The position numbers and the translations under genes are program-made. From Microbacterium psychrotolerans (GTDB lineage: Bacteria > Actinomycetota > Actinomycetes > Actinomycetales > Microbacteriaceae), in assembly GCF_031085295.1 (NCBI RefSeq), contig NZ_JAVFWO010000001.1, forward strand, positions 124,001 through 188,000: a stretch of 64,000 bases of DNA, read 5' to 3'. Under the pieces are notes generated by a model. The model saw nothing but the letters and a program-made list of their open reading frames with translations, was not told the origin of the DNA and searched no databases. Shown in pieces: positions 34,742 to 45,500 of the stretch (within the stretch, counting starts at the first letter, position 1; each line of letters begins with the position of its first letter).

Positions 34742-36202
34742 TTACTCGAACCGCGCCTCGACCTCCCGTGCCCGCCGCCGCGGTGCGAGCGCGACGGCGA
34801 ACCCGGCGAGTGCGACGAGGGTCGACAGGATGAGGCCCGGGCGGAAGCCGTCCAGCATCTGGGCCGCGCTCGCGTCGGCGGCCAGGTCGCCCCCTGCGAT
34901 GAGGGCGGAGGTCACCGCGAGCACGAGCGCCGCGCCCACCTGTGAGCTGCTCTGCACGAGCCCGGCGGCCAGCCCCTGCTCGTCGTTCGAGATGCCGGCG
35001 GTCGCGCGTTCCTGGATAGCCGGGAAGCCCAGAGCGAAACCGGCGCCGAGAAGCAGCACCGACGGCAGGATGTCGACCGTGTACACCGGCGTGGTGCCGA
35101 CGCGCAGGAACAGGAGGTAGCCCAGCGAGAGTGCACCCAGCGCGACCGTGATGAGCAGTCGCGATCCGAACCGGTCGATCAGCCGATCGGCGAACGGGGC
35201 CGTCGCCACGACCACGAGGCCCGCCGGCAGCAGCGCGAGCGCCATGCTGAGCGGCGGCCAGCCGAGCACGGACTGCAGGTAGATCGTGAGGATGAACTGG
35301 AAGCTCACATACGACCCGAACAGCGCGATCGCGCTGATGTTGGCCCTCGCGACGAATCCCTCGCGCAGGATGCCGAAGCGGATGAGCGGATGCCGCGCCC
35401 GCAGCTCGATCATCGCGAACGCGGCCAGCACGGCAGCCGCAACGGCCAGGCCGAGGATCGTCTGAACGGAACCCCAGCCGGCCTCCGGCGCCGAGACGAT
35501 CGTGTACACGAGCGTGAGCATGCCCACGGCGAGGGTGAGTGCACCCCAGATGTCGTGACCACCGGTCTTCGCGACATGGTCGCGCGGGATGAAGAACAGG
35601 CCCAGCACCACCGCTGCCACCGCGAACGGGACCGAGAACAGGAAGGTCCAGCGCCAGCTGAGCGATGTCATGAGCCCGCCGACGATGAGACCGAGTGAGA
35701 ACCCGCTGGCCGCGAACGTGGTGAAGATGGAGATCGCGCGGTTGCGCGAGGGGCCTTCGGCGAAGTTCGTCGTGATGAGCGAGAAGGCGGCCGGTGCCGT
35801 GAATGCAGCCGCGATGCCCTTGATGAAACGCGAGGCGATCACGATCGCCGGGTCGCTCACGAGCCCGCCGGCGAGCGACGCCAGGGCGAAGACGGTCAGG
35901 GCGATGAGCAGGATTCGGCGGCGGCCCAGAAGGTCGGCGAGGCGTCCGCCGAGCAGCAGCAGACTGCCGTAGCCGAGCACGTACGCCGAGACGATCCACT
36001 GCAGGGTGCCGGTCTCGAGCGACAGCTCGGTGCCGATGGCCGGCAGCGCTACGCCGACCATTGAGACGTCCAGTCCGTCGAGCGCGATAACGATGCACAC
36101 CACGAGGAGCAGCATCCACGTGCGCGTCGTCCAGCGCTGGGTCGGGGAGTCGGAGCCGGGAACGACCCGGATGGTTGTCGAAGTCACGTGGACAAGATAC
36201 AT
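34742..36202 (-). CDS. MFS transporter, drug:H+ antiporter-2 (EmrB/QacA-like)
   Basis: This 486-residue transporter has 14 predicted helices. LDGLDVSMVGVALPAIGTEL in helix 1 and LLLGGRLADLLGRRRILLIAL in the 2-3 loop are the DHA2 marks, and WRWTFLFSVPFAVAAV lies further on. The ATG at 36202 is five bases from a minus-strand TATGAC hexamer, so the leader is very short; a GTG five codons later is possible. The gene is divergent from a MarR regulator, with a dyad between them. Confidence 0.9.
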   Translation of the reverse strand: MYLVHVTSTTIRVVPGSDSPTQRWTTRTWMLLLVVCIVIALDGLDVSMVGVALPAIGTELSLETGTLQWIVSAYVLGYGSLLLLGGRLADLLGRRRILLIALTVFALASLAGGLVSDPAIVIASRFIKGIAAAFTAPAAFSLITTNFAEGPSRNRAISIFTTFAASGFSLGLIVGGLMTSLSWRWTFLFSVPFAVAAVVLGLFFIPRDHVAKTGGHDIWGALTLAVGMLTLVYTIVSAPEAGWGSVQTILGLAVAAAVLAAFAMIELRARHPLIRFGILREGFVARANISAIALFGSYVSFQFILTIYLQSVLGWPPLSMALALLPAGLVVVATAPFADRLIDRFGSRLLITVALGALSLGYLLFLRVGTTPVYTVDILPSVLLLGAGFALGFPAIQERATAGISNDEQGLAAGLVQSSSQVGAALVLAVTSALIAGGDLAADASAAQMLDGFRPGLILSTLVALAGFAVALAPRRRAREVEARFE

Positions 36203-36226
36203 GCCGCGTCATAGGTTGCGTCAACA

Positions 36227-36246
36227 TTGGATTCGAGCGCATGCAA
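36227..36246. promoter_or_regulatory. Candidate MarR operator
   Basis: TTGGATTCGA and GCGCATGCAA form a 20-bp imperfect dyad (seven of ten positions match) between the divergent MFS and MarR genes. The size and place suit a MarR dimer. Confidence 0.4.
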
Positions 36247-36268
36247 TACTGCGGCATATATTTCCGGG

Positions 36269-36274
36269 TACGAT
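36269..36274 (+). promoter_or_regulatory. Putative -10 hexamer, leaderless start of the MarR gene
   Basis: TACGAT is six bases upstream of the ATG at 36281; no ribosome site is seen. Confidence 0.45.
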
Positions 36275-36280
36275 GTGACC

Positions 36281-36649
36281 ATGGCCGAGAACGACGTGGT
36301 GGAGCGATGGCGCACCCTGCAGTCGACGTACCTCTCGACGGCATCCGCCCTGGAACGCGCGCTCGACGAGCGGTGCGATCTCGGGCTCAGCGAGTTCGAG
36401 ATCCTCGACCTGGTCGCCGAAGTGCGTCAGGAGCAGTGCCTGATGCGTGACCTGGTCCAGCGCACGCCGATGACGCAGAGCGCGTTGTCGCGCATCGTGG
36501 ACCGACTCCAGAAGGCCGGCCTCGTCCAGAGGACGGAGTGCGGGTTCGACCGTCGCTCGATGGTCGTCGAGATCACCGACCGGGGTTCCGAGGTGCACGC
36601 CGAGGCGCAGCAGATCTACCGCTCCCTGCTCGCAGACGAACTCGGCTGA
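36281..36649 (+). CDS. MarR-family transcriptional regulator
   Basis: This 122-residue winged-helix regulator has LGLSEFEILDLVAEV at about residues 32-46, the recognition helix MTQSALSRIVDRLQKAGLVQR near 67-87 and the wing FDRRSMVVEITDRG. It is slightly short for the family but the core is complete. It is divergent from the EmrB/QacA-like transporter, its probable target. Confidence 0.88.
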   Translation: MAENDVVERWRTLQSTYLSTASALERALDERCDLGLSEFEILDLVAEVRQEQCLMRDLVQRTPMTQSALSRIVDRLQKAGLVQRTECGFDRRSMVVEITDRGSEVHAEAQQIYRSLLADELG

Positions 36650-36673
36650 CGCCGTGCGAAGGACCGGTCTCTG

Positions 36674-36868
36674 TCAGTAGTCGGTGTGCGCTTCCCTCGA
36701 GATGTCGACTTCGGTTGCTGCTGCGGACCACGCGATGAGCGCGTTGTCGAGCTGTCGCCGAAGCCACTCCGCAGACAGCGATTCAGCCGCGTGGAGTTCG
36801 AGCTGCCGCTGTCGATCGTCGACGCTCCCCGTGAGATCGTCGGGAATGTGAGCGCGGGGATCTTCCAT
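36674..36868 (-). CDS. Small hypothetical protein, 64 aa
   Basis: This 64-residue soluble protein (MEDPRAHIPDDLTGSVDDRQ at the start, then a helical SLSAEWLRRQLDNALIAWSAA stretch) has an excellent ribosome site, GAGGAAGG, eight bases before the ATG. It lies just after the NmrA-like gene on the same strand, 73 bases away. No family is recognised. Confidence 0.6.
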   Translation of the reverse strand: MEDPRAHIPDDLTGSVDDRQRQLELHAAESLSAEWLRRQLDNALIAWSAAATEVDISREAHTDY

Positions 36869-36941
36869 CGGATTGCCTTCCTCTCGAGGTCTGACGGAGG
36901 GGCGTGAGGACGGCGATCGCCGCTCCGCACACCCCTCTATC

Positions 36942-37697
36942 TCAGCGCTGGTCCCGAGCTGCGAGCCATTCGTCGAGCGTCGTCGACGAGAGCTGGGCGC
37001 CTTCGAGCGGGAGAAGGGTCGACTCTTCGATGTTCGCTCCGAAGTACTGGGCGTCGGCGCTCGTGCTGACAGGTCGCTGATCGCCGGTGGCGACGAACGT
37101 TCGACGGATGAAGTCCTCGATCGGGAAGGATTCCGGTCCCGCGACTTCGATGGAGCCGTTGACAGGCTCGGCGGCTGCGATGCGTCCCAGGGCGGTGGCG
37201 ACATCCTCAGCGGCGACCGGCTGGATCAGGGCGTCCGCGACGCTGATGCTGTCTCCTTGTGTGGAGGTGAAGACGATCGCGGGAGCGAACTCGAAGAACT
37301 GGGTGGCGTGCACCAAGGTGTAGGGCACACCGGACTCCGCGATCAGCTTCTCCTGCGCCGCTTTACCGTGGAAGTAGCTGATGTTCTGAGGACGGTTGGT
37401 TCCGACCACGGTCAAAGCGACGTGGTGCTTCACGCCGGCTTTCTTCTCCGCCGCGAGCTGGTTGCTCGTGGATGTGGTGAAGAAATCCATCACGACGTCC
37501 GGAGCATAAGAGGGTGCCTGCGTGGTGTCGACGACCACATCGGCTCCTTCGAGCGCCTGGGCCAGTCCCTCCCCCGTCGTCGTGTCGACACCAGTCTTGC
37601 GGGATGCTGCAACAGCATCGTGGCCGTGCTCGATGAGCTTCGCCACCACGCGTGAGCCCACGTGCCCGGTGCCACCGATAACTACGATCCTTGCCAT
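36942..37697 (-). CDS. NmrA/SDR-a-type NAD(P)-binding protein
   Basis: This 251-residue atypical SDR has the N-terminal dinucleotide motif VIGGTGHVGSRV (residues about 5-16), then DVVVDTTQAPSY, HHVALTVVGTNR and YTLVHATQFFEF. It lacks the classical YxxxK pair, as NmrA-like redox sensors and NAD(P)H:quinone-type reductases do. GGAAGG lies upstream of the ATG at 37697. It is followed by the 64-residue gene on the same strand. Confidence 0.85.
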   Translation of the reverse strand: MARIVVIGGTGHVGSRVVAKLIEHGHDAVAASRKTGVDTTTGEGLAQALEGADVVVDTTQAPSYAPDVVMDFFTTSTSNQLAAEKKAGVKHHVALTVVGTNRPQNISYFHGKAAQEKLIAESGVPYTLVHATQFFEFAPAIVFTSTQGDSISVADALIQPVAAEDVATALGRIAAAEPVNGSIEVAGPESFPIEDFIRRTFVATGDQRPVSTSADAQYFGANIEESTLLPLEGAQLSSTTLDEWLAARDQR

Positions 37698-37786
37698 TTC
37701 GGATACCTTCCGTTTCCAGCACCGGTGTGGTGCCCTAAGAACTTGACCGGCGGCCGACTGTCTTTGTGACGCTTCTCGCGCCTGCC

Positions 37787-38383
37787 TCAGCCGGGGTATG
37801 CGCCGCGGATGCGGCGACGTTCGTACGCGAGCGTCGCGGTGAGGAGCAGCAAACCGACCGTCACCCCTGCGATCTGCGCGAGATCCGGGGCCAGGTGCGC
37901 TCCGAAGATCAGAAGGAGGGAGACGAGCGCCCCGCCGAGGACACAGTTCACGGCGCCGATCATGCTCGCCATCGTGAAGAGGAACGAGGAACGTGAGTAG
38001 CGCACACCCAGCTCGCCGGTGCGCGGGCTGTCGAGCGAGATCAGATCCGGCCCCGAAGGGTGCAGACTGACGAAGTACTCGCGGATCCGCTCCATCCGCT
38101 GACGCACAGTGATGTTCTCGACGCTCGTGTCGACCAGCCGCACCACGGTGAACCACCCGAGCATGAAGATCGTCGGCAAGACGGTGAAGGCGAGAGCGGC
38201 CAGCAATGCCGGTGATCGTCCGGCGAACCCGATCGCCACGAGCCCACTGGACAGTGCGGCCAGGTAGATCGTGCTGCGCGTCCCCGCTTCGCTGATCGTC
38301 GAGCTCGCGACCGATTGCAGCACGAACAGCTCTGTGCCTGCGGCGCTGTTCAATGCCGCGGCGTTCGCGTCGGCATCCGCCAT
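37787..38383 (-). CDS. Integral membrane protein, four helices
   Basis: This 198-residue protein has two hydrophobic pairs, about residues 40-85 and 130-185, separated by a basic cytoplasmic loop (ITVRQRMERIREYFVSLHP). The tail is Arg-rich. I do not recognise the family. GAGGAG is about six bases before the ATG at 38383, so this start is preferred. An ATG at 38428 overlaps the stop of the upstream hydrolase gene by four bases and would couple the two genes. Confidence 0.65.
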   Translation of the reverse strand: MADADANAAALNSAAGTELFVLQSVASSTISEAGTRSTIYLAALSSGLVAIGFAGRSPALLAALAFTVLPTIFMLGWFTVVRLVDTSVENITVRQRMERIREYFVSLHPSGPDLISLDSPRTGELGVRYSRSSFLFTMASMIGAVNCVLGGALVSLLLIFGAHLAPDLAQIAGVTVGLLLLTATLAYERRRIRGAYPG

Positions 38384-38424
38384 CGGGCGCTCCTCACGCT
38401 CGCGGCTGTTCGGGTGCGGGTGGA

Positions 38425-39375
38425 TCATGCCGCGGCGAAGGCTTTGCGGAGGACATGGATCGCCTGTTCGATCGCGGCGGTGCTGGCAGCGGAGCTGCGA
38501 AGCGGGTTGAGCATCATGAAGTCGTGGATCGTCCCGTCGTAGCGGACGAGCGTGGTGCGCACGCCGGCCTCGATGAGCTTTCGCCCGTACGCTTCCCCCT
38601 CGTCGCGGAGGACATCGTTCTCGTCGACGATGAGGAAGGTCTCGGGGAGACCCTTCAGCTCGTCGACCGGCGCCTGCAGCGGGGACGCGGTGACATCCTT
38701 GCGGGCGTCGTGGTCGGGGAGGTAGCTGTCCCAGAACCAGGCCATCGCATCGGCGCGAAGGTGGAAGCCTTCGGCGAACTCGCGGTAGCTCTCGGTGTTC
38801 TGGCCGGCGTCGGTGACCGGGTAGTACAGCGACTGGTGGATGAAGGCGACATCGCCGCGCTTCTTTGCGAGGATCGCGACGACCGCAGCCATGTTCCCAC
38901 CGACGGAATCGCCGGCGATGGCGAGACGCGACGCGTCGAGACCCTTGGCTGCGCCCTCGTTCGTGATCCAGCGTGCGGTCGCGTAAGCCTGTTCGACGGC
39001 GACCGGGTGATGTGCTTCGGGTGACCGGTCGTACTCTACGAACACGATCGCCGCGTCGGCGCCCGTCGCAAGATCGCGCACGAGGCGGTCGTGGGTGCCG
39101 GCATTACCCAGCACCCAGCCACCACCGTGCACGAAGAGGACCACCGGCAGGTCTGTGGTGGCGCCCACCGGCTTCACGATGCGCACCCGCACATCGCCGA
39201 CCTCGGCCGGGACCGTGATCCACTCCTCAGTGACGTCCGGCTTGGCGATCGGTGCCGCCTGGACGTCGTCCAGCAGCTTCCGGGCACCGTCGACACCGAG
39301 GTCGGCGAGGAAGGGGGGCTTGGAGGTGGCGTCGGCGAACGCTTGGGCTTCCGGCTCCAGAACATGCTGAGTCAT
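38425..39375 (-). CDS. Alpha/beta hydrolase, hormone-sensitive-lipase-like
   Basis: This 316-residue esterase has the HSL-family oxyanion motif HGGGW (about residues 86-90), nucleophile GDSVGG (near 159), and Asp and His in FLIVDENDVLRDEG and DGTIHDFMMLNPL. AAAGGA precedes the ATG. It probably cleaves short-chain esters. The 226 bases upstream separate it from a divergent lipoprotein gene and must hold both promoters. Confidence 0.9.
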   Translation of the reverse strand: MTQHVLEPEAQAFADATSKPPFLADLGVDGARKLLDDVQAAPIAKPDVTEEWITVPAEVGDVRVRIVKPVGATTDLPVVLFVHGGGWVLGNAGTHDRLVRDLATGADAAIVFVEYDRSPEAHHPVAVEQAYATARWITNEGAAKGLDASRLAIAGDSVGGNMAAVVAILAKKRGDVAFIHQSLYYPVTDAGQNTESYREFAEGFHLRADAMAWFWDSYLPDHDARKDVTASPLQAPVDELKGLPETFLIVDENDVLRDEGEAYGRKLIEAGVRTTLVRYDGTIHDFMMLNPLRSSAASTAAIEQAIHVLRKAFAAA

Positions 39376-39601
39376 GACAGATCCTTTCGGTCGTGAGGTG
39401 CGAGCGCAGGCCCCGGCCGTCACCGGTCGGCAGCTCCTGCAAGACAAGACCAGGTGAGGCCCGCGAATGTGACGATCCCGCACTCGGGGGCGACTCGCCG
39501 AAGGGCGCTCGGCGGCGCCCACCCCTCGTCGACGGGCGCTGTCGAGCGCCGCAAGGTCATGTCGCGGTGTGGCAGCCCCGAGCGTGCGGCAGGATGCTCT
39601 C

Positions 39602-40243
39602 ATGCCTCGAACTCGCCCACTCCGCGCAGTGGCATCGGCGGCCGTGAGTGTCGTCGTCGCCCTCGTCGCTGTGTCGATCAGTGGATGCGCGTCGCAGACG
39701 CCAGGAACGGATGCCGCTGATCCCAGCCTGATCGCCGAGCGCGCGAGCGCCGTCGGCATCGCACCTGAACTCGTGTTCACCACCCAGGTGGACGGCTACG
39801 AGCTGGCGCCGCAGTCGGTCGGGACGGGTGCCGGTGACGGGATGTCGGCCACCTGGACCAATGCGACCAACGGGGCCATGCTCACCATCCGTACGGACCG
39901 AGGTGACCTGACGGCGGCCTCCTGCGTCGAGACACCGCTGTGGGATGCGCCCGACGAACCGGTGACATGCACTGATGAAGAAGGCGTCTGGCATCGGTCG
40001 GGCGGCAGCTCCCACGAGTACGTCGCGGTCCGGGACGGTGCGTTGATCCGGGTCACGGGGATGAACGACGCCCCGCCCGAAGAACTTCTGGCAGCCGCGA
40101 AGGCCGTGCATGTGCCGTCGGACGCTGAACTCGAACTGCTCTTCTCCGACCTCCCGGAGGCTCCCGGCGAGCCGGTCGAGCGCGGCGACTTGCCCGAGAA
40201 CGGCGACGGAGCACCGATCGATCCGGTCGGACCGGGCGGCTGA
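39602..40243 (+). CDS. Predicted lipoprotein, 213 aa
   Basis: The protein starts with a twin-Arg-like basic stretch, a hydrophobic run and the lipobox ISGC (Cys near residue 30). It is followed by a Ser/Thr/Asp-rich secreted part with two Cys (ASCVETPLWD and VTCTDEEGV) that may pair. The tail is Pro/Gly/Asp-rich. No family is recognised. A CAGGAT hexamer six bases before the ATG again hints at a leaderless start. It precedes the Jet genes by 81 bases but a small hairpin intervenes. Confidence 0.7.
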   Translation: MPRTRPLRAVASAAVSVVVALVAVSISGCASQTPGTDAADPSLIAERASAVGIAPELVFTTQVDGYELAPQSVGTGAGDGMSATWTNATNGAMLTIRTDRGDLTAASCVETPLWDAPDEPVTCTDEEGVWHRSGGSSHEYVAVRDGALIRVTGMNDAPPEELLAAAKAVHVPSDAELELLFSDLPEAPGEPVERGDLPENGDGAPIDPVGPGG

Positions 40244-40275
40244 CCCAGCCGGTTCGGCCACGGGTGCAGGTCGGA

Positions 40276-40293
40276 CCGAGGCCTCCGCCTCGG
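40276..40293 (+). terminator. Short hairpin after the lipoprotein gene
   Basis: CCGAGGC, a four-base loop and GCCTCGG form a 7-bp stem between the lipoprotein and JetA genes. There is no T-run, so termination is uncertain. Confidence 0.35.
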
Positions 40294-40311
40294 GCCTGCC
40301 GCCCACCCGAC

Positions 40312-40317
40312 TAATCT
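40312..40317 (+). promoter_or_regulatory. Putative -10 hexamer of the jet operon
   Basis: TAATCT lies seven bases before the JetA ATG at 40325, which fits leaderless transcription of the operon. Confidence 0.45.
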
Positions 40318-40324
40318 TGCAAGG

Positions 40325-41794
40325 ATGTCGAATACGCGCGCCGAGGCTGCCTACCAGCGTTCGGTACTCGCATTCAAGGATCCGACTCTCGACCTTCTCC
40401 ACGGCCGCTATGCGCCCTTCGTCGTGGCCATGCTGTCGATCGTGTTCACATCCGAGCGCCGCTCCGTCGCTGTCGCCGACGCCCATGCCGAGATCGGCGA
40501 GGCTCTCGAAGAGCTGCGCGCGGCGGGATACGACGAAGACGAGCGCCGGCTCCCTGTCGGGACCGCCCGCGAGATCTGTCGCAACTGGGTGCGCGTCGGC
40601 TGGCTGGCGCCGCAGCTCGAGGATGATGTCGAGGTGTACCGGCTGACCGCGCACGCCGTCGGGGCGCTCGAGATCGCGGGCCGGACCGGCGGCGGACGCG
40701 CGCGCGTGTCGCGGTCGCGGGTGCGGACGCTGCTGGAAGCCGTCGAGCGCCTGGCGCGTGACGCGGAATCCGACCCCGAGCAGCGCATCGCGCTGCTGCT
40801 GGAAGAGCGTGACGCGCTCGATGCGGAGATCGCCCGGCTGCGCAGCGACGAAGCCGAGCCGGTCGACGATGAGCAGCTGCTGGAGGAGGCGGAGAACGTC
40901 CTCCACCTCGCTCGGGAGCTGCCCGCGGACTTCTCCCGCGTGGCCGAATCGATCAAGGCGATGCAGCGGGATGTCGTCGCGGACCTGCGCCGCGACATCC
41001 GTCCCACCGGCGAGATCCTCCGCGAGTACCTGCAGCGCGGTCAGCACGTGATGCAGTCGACGCCGGAGGGGCGAGCGTTCGAAGGCGCACTGCGCCTCAT
41101 CGGCGACCCCGAGCACATCGACCGCCTGACCACGCAGTTGCGCACGCTGCTCGCTCAGCCCTTCTCGCGGTTGATGGGCACCGCGCAACGCAGCGATCTC
41201 GACTCGATCGGACGCCAGGTCGAAAAGGGCGTGCAGGACGTTCTCACCGCGCAGCGCCGGGCGTCGCAGGTCATCACGGCGCAGGTGCGCACCCATGACC
41301 CCATCCGCGACCGTCAGGTCGACGAGCTTCTGCGAAGCGTGATGTCGGGACTCCACGTGTGGATGCAGAGCTCGAAGCCCGGAGACCGCGTCGAGCCGCT
41401 GCACACTTTGCCCGTGTCCGACATCGGGCACCTCCGGCAGTCTCTCAGCGACCTCCGTCCGCAGGCGGCGCCGGAGCCGCTGGCCGCGCCGGACGACATC
41501 GAGTTCGTGGATGCCGACACCCGCGCGTGGGGCGGACCACGGTACGCGGAGCTCGAGGAGTACGTCGCAACGCTCGGCGATCGCTTCGACCTCGCGACCG
41601 CCTTCGAAGGCGCCGCGGACGACACGCGCCGCCCCGTCGACCTCCTCGGACTGCTGGAGATCGCCCACCGAAACGGCATGACCGAGAACGACGAGGTCTC
41701 CGTCGCCGAAGCGCGACGGCCCGATGGATCGAGTCGCCGCTTCGCTTTCGGCGCCGTGACCGCCCGCACTGTGAAAGAGCCTGAGAATGACTGA
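40325..41794 (+). CDS. jetA: JetA/MksF-like kleisin subunit (DUF3375)
   Basis: This 489-residue DUF3375 protein is the kleisin of a Wadjet/MksBEF SMC complex. The opening [27 protein letters not shown] and [22 protein letters not shown] are typical of JetA N-terminal winged-helix regions. A long coiled-coil region lies around residues 135-230 ([20 protein letters not shown]). The C-terminus has [22 protein letters not shown], the second winged helix. It would bridge the JetC ATPase heads and bind JetB dimers. It overlaps JetB by eight bases. Confidence 0.88.
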   Translation: MSNTRAEAAYQRSVLAFKDPTLDLLHGRYAPFVVAMLSIVFTSERRSVAVADAHAEIGEALEELRAAGYDEDERRLPVGTAREICRNWVRVGWLAPQLEDDVEVYRLTAHAVGALEIAGRTGGGRARVSRSRVRTLLEAVERLARDAESDPEQRIALLLEERDALDAEIARLRSDEAEPVDDEQLLEEAENVLHLARELPADFSRVAESIKAMQRDVVADLRRDIRPTGEILREYLQRGQHVMQSTPEGRAFEGALRLIGDPEHIDRLTTQLRTLLAQPFSRLMGTAQRSDLDSIGRQVEKGVQDVLTAQRRASQVITAQVRTHDPIRDRQVDELLRSVMSGLHVWMQSSKPGDRVEPLHTLPVSDIGHLRQSLSDLRPQAAPEPLAAPDDIEFVDADTRAWGGPRYAELEEYVATLGDRFDLATAFEGAADDTRRPVDLLGLLEIAHRNGMTENDEVSVAEARRPDGSSRRFAFGAVTARTVKEPEND

Positions 41795-42548
41795 CCTCGC
41801 GACCGCGCCCGACACCGCGACGGACGACCCGTTCATCGATCCGGTCGCGATGGAGCATGATCCCGAGGAGCTCTTTCCCGGCGATCGGGGCGTCCTCGAC
41901 CCCGAGGTGCGGCGCGTGCTCGTGCGCCTGCTGCAGCGCCGCTTTCTGCTCGCCGACCGCAACCGCGGCGAGTGGTCCGTGCTGATGGATCACCAGCACA
42001 CCATCGAGTCGCGCCTGAACGATCTCTTCGTCCGGCTCGTGGTCGACCACGATCGCGGCGTCGCGTACAAGGAGCAGATCCGGTCGGACGAGCTCGAGAT
42101 CCCGATCCTGCTGCGCGATGAGGCCTACTCGCGCGCTGAGACTCTCGTGCTGGTGCACCTGCGCACGGTCTACCAGCGCGAGACCACCGCCGGCGAGTCA
42201 TCGGCGCGGGTCGATATCGAGGAGATCGAGCAGACGGTCCTGACCTACTTCGCCGAGGCGGATGGCAGCACCGCGCGTCGGCAGAAGGCGATCCGCGGCG
42301 CGGTCGCCCGGCTGCGCCAGGACGGCGTCATCGAGGAGGAGTCGGAGGGCCGGTACCGGATCAACGCGCTTGTCGAGATCCTGCTGAGCTCCGACCGCCT
42401 GCGGGCGCTGCGGGATTGGCTCGAGACGCAGTCGGCGGGGCCTGGACCGATCGACCTCGATGAGGCGGACGACGAGGCCGACGCCGCTGACGACGTCGAT
42501 GAGGCCGACCTCGACGACGACCTCGACGACACGGAGGCCGCACTGTGA
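41787..42548 (+). CDS. jetB: JetB/MksE-like KITE subunit (DUF4194)
   Basis: This 253-residue DUF4194 protein is the KITE-type accessory subunit that dimerises on the kleisin. Recognisable stretches are [52 protein letters not shown] and [18 protein letters not shown], then [33 protein letters not shown] as the second winged helix. The last 35 residues are an acidic Asp/Glu/Ala tail. It overlaps JetA by eight and JetC by four bases (GTGA), a tightly coupled operon. Confidence 0.88.
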   Translation: MTDLATAPDTATDDPFIDPVAMEHDPEELFPGDRGVLDPEVRRVLVRLLQRRFLLADRNRGEWSVLMDHQHTIESRLNDLFVRLVVDHDRGVAYKEQIRSDELEIPILLRDEAYSRAETLVLVHLRTVYQRETTAGESSARVDIEEIEQTVLTYFAEADGSTARRQKAIRGAVARLRQDGVIEEESEGRYRINALVEILLSSDRLRALRDWLETQSAGPGPIDLDEADDEADAADDVDEADLDDDLDDTEAAL

Positions 42549-45500
42549 CCATGCTCGACACGCTCTTCGGCCTCATCCCCGCGGCTTCCCGCGGGCAGCA
42601 GTGGGTGGCCGATGAGCTCCAGCTCGTCAACTGGGGCGGTTACGACGGGGCGCACCGGGTGCGCTTCTCGCCGGCCGCCACGCTGCTGTGCGGCGGCTCG
42701 GGCTCCGGCAAGTCGACGTTGATGGACGCCTACGTCGCCCTGATGATGCCGCACACGACGCCGTTCAACGGCGCCTCCAACGGGGCCGTCGTCGGGCGGC
42801 CGCGGGGTCAGGAACAGCGCAACATCCTCTCGTACGGGCGGGGCAAGACCGACGAGACGCGCACCGAGGACGGCACGAAGCTGACGGTGCTCCGCGGCGA
42901 CGGCACCGACACCTGGTCGGCGATCTCGATGACCTGGCTCGATCACGACGGCTCTCGTTTCACCGCGGTGCGCGCCTGGTACATCCCGGCGGCCGCGCGC
43001 GTTCTCGAGGACACGGTGCGCGTGCGTGCGACGGTCGGTGGTCCGTTCGATCTGAGCTCGCTCGAAGCTGCGGCATCTCTGCGGTTGTCGGATGCCGCGG
43101 TGAAGAGTGTCGGACTAGACACCGTCGCGACCGACCGCGAGTTCTCGGCTCGTCTTCATACCGTGCTCGGCATCGGTGCGGCCGGGGCGGGTGGCAAGGC
43201 GATGAGCCTGCTCGCCCGCATCCAGGCCGGGCAGCAGATCACCACGGTCGACGACCTTTACAAGCGGATGGTGCTCGAGGAGCCCGAGACGCTGGCCACC
43301 GCCGACGCGGTCGTCGCGCATTTCGACGGTCTCGAGGGCACCCGCAGCCGCATGCTCACCGCGCAGCAGCAGGTTCGCGCGCTGGAGCCGATCAGGTCGG
43401 CGCGGGCGCGGATCGAAGAGGCGGCCGAGCGGCTGCGCCTGCTCGACGTGATCGGCCGCTTCACCGAGCCGGATTCGCTGGCGACGCTGTGGCGCGCATC
43501 CCGCCGCCTCGACCTGCTGCGCGATGTCGAAGCCGAATTGCAGTCCGCGACCCGCACCGCGGATGCCACGGTGCGAGAGAAGCAGGCGCTGGCCGAGGCG
43601 GCGGACATAGCGCGGGAAGGGCTCGGAGAGGTCCTGCGCGCAGCGGGCGGCGACCGGCTCGAGACCGCCCACCGGGAGCTCCGCGGACTCGAGAACCGGC
43701 TCACGATCGTGGGACGGGAACGCGAGAAGCTCGACGTCGCGCTCGAGGTGCTGCAGACCGAGGTCGGCTCCGCGCGGGAGTTCGAGGCGTTGTCGCGTCG
43801 CGCCCGTGAGGCGGCCGACGACCCCCATGCGAAGGAGTCGCTCCGCGAGGCGTACGCGGCGGCGGTGGGCGCCAGGAACGCGCTCGGGGCCCGCATGACC
43901 GACCTCGAGGCCGAGCGGCGCGAGGCCGAAGGCCGCGACGACAACATCCCCGAACGGCTCCGCCGATCCCGCGAGCTGCTGGCACGCGCCGCCGGCCTGG
44001 CCACCGGCGACCTGCCCTTCGTCGGCGAGCTCATCGAGGTCCGCACGGAGTTCGAACCCTGGCGGGAAGCCTTCAACTTCGCACTCGGCGGCTTCGCCAC
44101 GACGCTGCTCATCGACGTCGCGCTGCTGCCCGCGTTCCGCGCCGCCATCGATTCCGTCCGCACCGCCGACCGCCTCCGCTACGAGGGTGTGCACACCGGC
44201 CTCCCCGAGGCCCGCGCCCGGGACCCGCACACCCTTCCCGGGCGGCTCGACTACAAGAGCACGCCCTTCACAGGTTGGCTGCAGGAGGAGCTCGACCGAC
44301 GGTTCGGCTATGTGTGCGTCGACGCGGCAACCCGGCTGGCAGACCACCGGATGACGCTCACGATCACCGGGCAGACCTCGCACGGTTCGCGTGGGGCCCA
44401 CGGCGGGCACGGTCGCGGCAACGTCCTCGGCTTCTCCACCCACCGCCGCCTCGGTGAACTCGATGCGCAGCTGGGGGCCGTGCGCGCCGAGCTGGCAGCC
44501 GCCCGGACGGCGGCCGCCGAGGCCGGCGTCGCGCTCGACGCCTTCGACGCGCGGCTCGCCGCGTACGCGAAGATCCAGGACCTGACGTGGGAAGAGGTCG
44601 ACATCGCCTCCCTCGAACGGGAACGCGAACGCTGGCAGGCGATCATTACCGACGTCGCCGCCGCGAACCCCGCCATCGCCGGCATCCAGTCCCAGATCGA
44701 ACAGAAGAGGAGGGAGGCCGCCGAACTGCGCGAGGACATCGGCGGCGCCAAGGCGGAGCGGAAACGCCTCGCCGACGCGTGGGCGGCCACGACCGACGAG
44801 GTCGACGCCGCGCAGGCCGTGGTCGACGCGGCAGAGGCTGGGGGGCGTGCGCTGACCGACGACCAGGCGTCCTACCTCGACACGCAGTTCCTTGTTCCCG
44901 ACCAGACCGGATCCTCGCCGCGCACGCAGGATCTGGCGCGCTTCGATGCGGCGCTCGACTCCGCAGCGCGCCGGTTCGCCGACGATCAGCGCGCCGCACA
45001 GGACGCCGTGGCGGAACAGCGGGAGAGCCTGCGGCGGACCCTGAGCGGCTTCCTCGATCGCTGGCCCAACCCGAACCTCCTCGCCGACCCCGACCATTCG
45101 CTCGGCGACTTCGAGCGCATCCTCGCCGATCTCGAGACCAGCGGCCTGCACGAACTGGAGACGGAGTGGCGCGACAGCCTGCTCAAGCTCTCGGGGAACG
45201 ACCTCACCAACCTCGATTCGACGCTCAGCCGTTCGCTGCGGGAGATCCGCGACCGCATCGAGCCCATCAACGTGATCATGCAGGATCTCCCCTTCTACGA
45301 CGATGACCACCGGCTGCAGATCACACCGCGCGAGAACCAGTCCGAGGTGCGCCGGCGCTTCCGCAAAGAACTCCGCGAGGTGCGCACGCTGATCGAATCC
45401 GTCGCCACCGACGAGGAGCGCGAACGCGCGTACCACCGGATGTCACGGTTGATCAACCGCCTGCGCCGCGATGCTCCGGACTTCACCGAACTCGTCGACG

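Noticed and set aside
43115..45436. A 773-codon open frame on the minus strand inside the JetC gene
   Set aside because: It is the mirror of JetC in a high-GC genome: low-complexity, no ribosome site, no family motif, while JetC has full SMC ATPase motifs.
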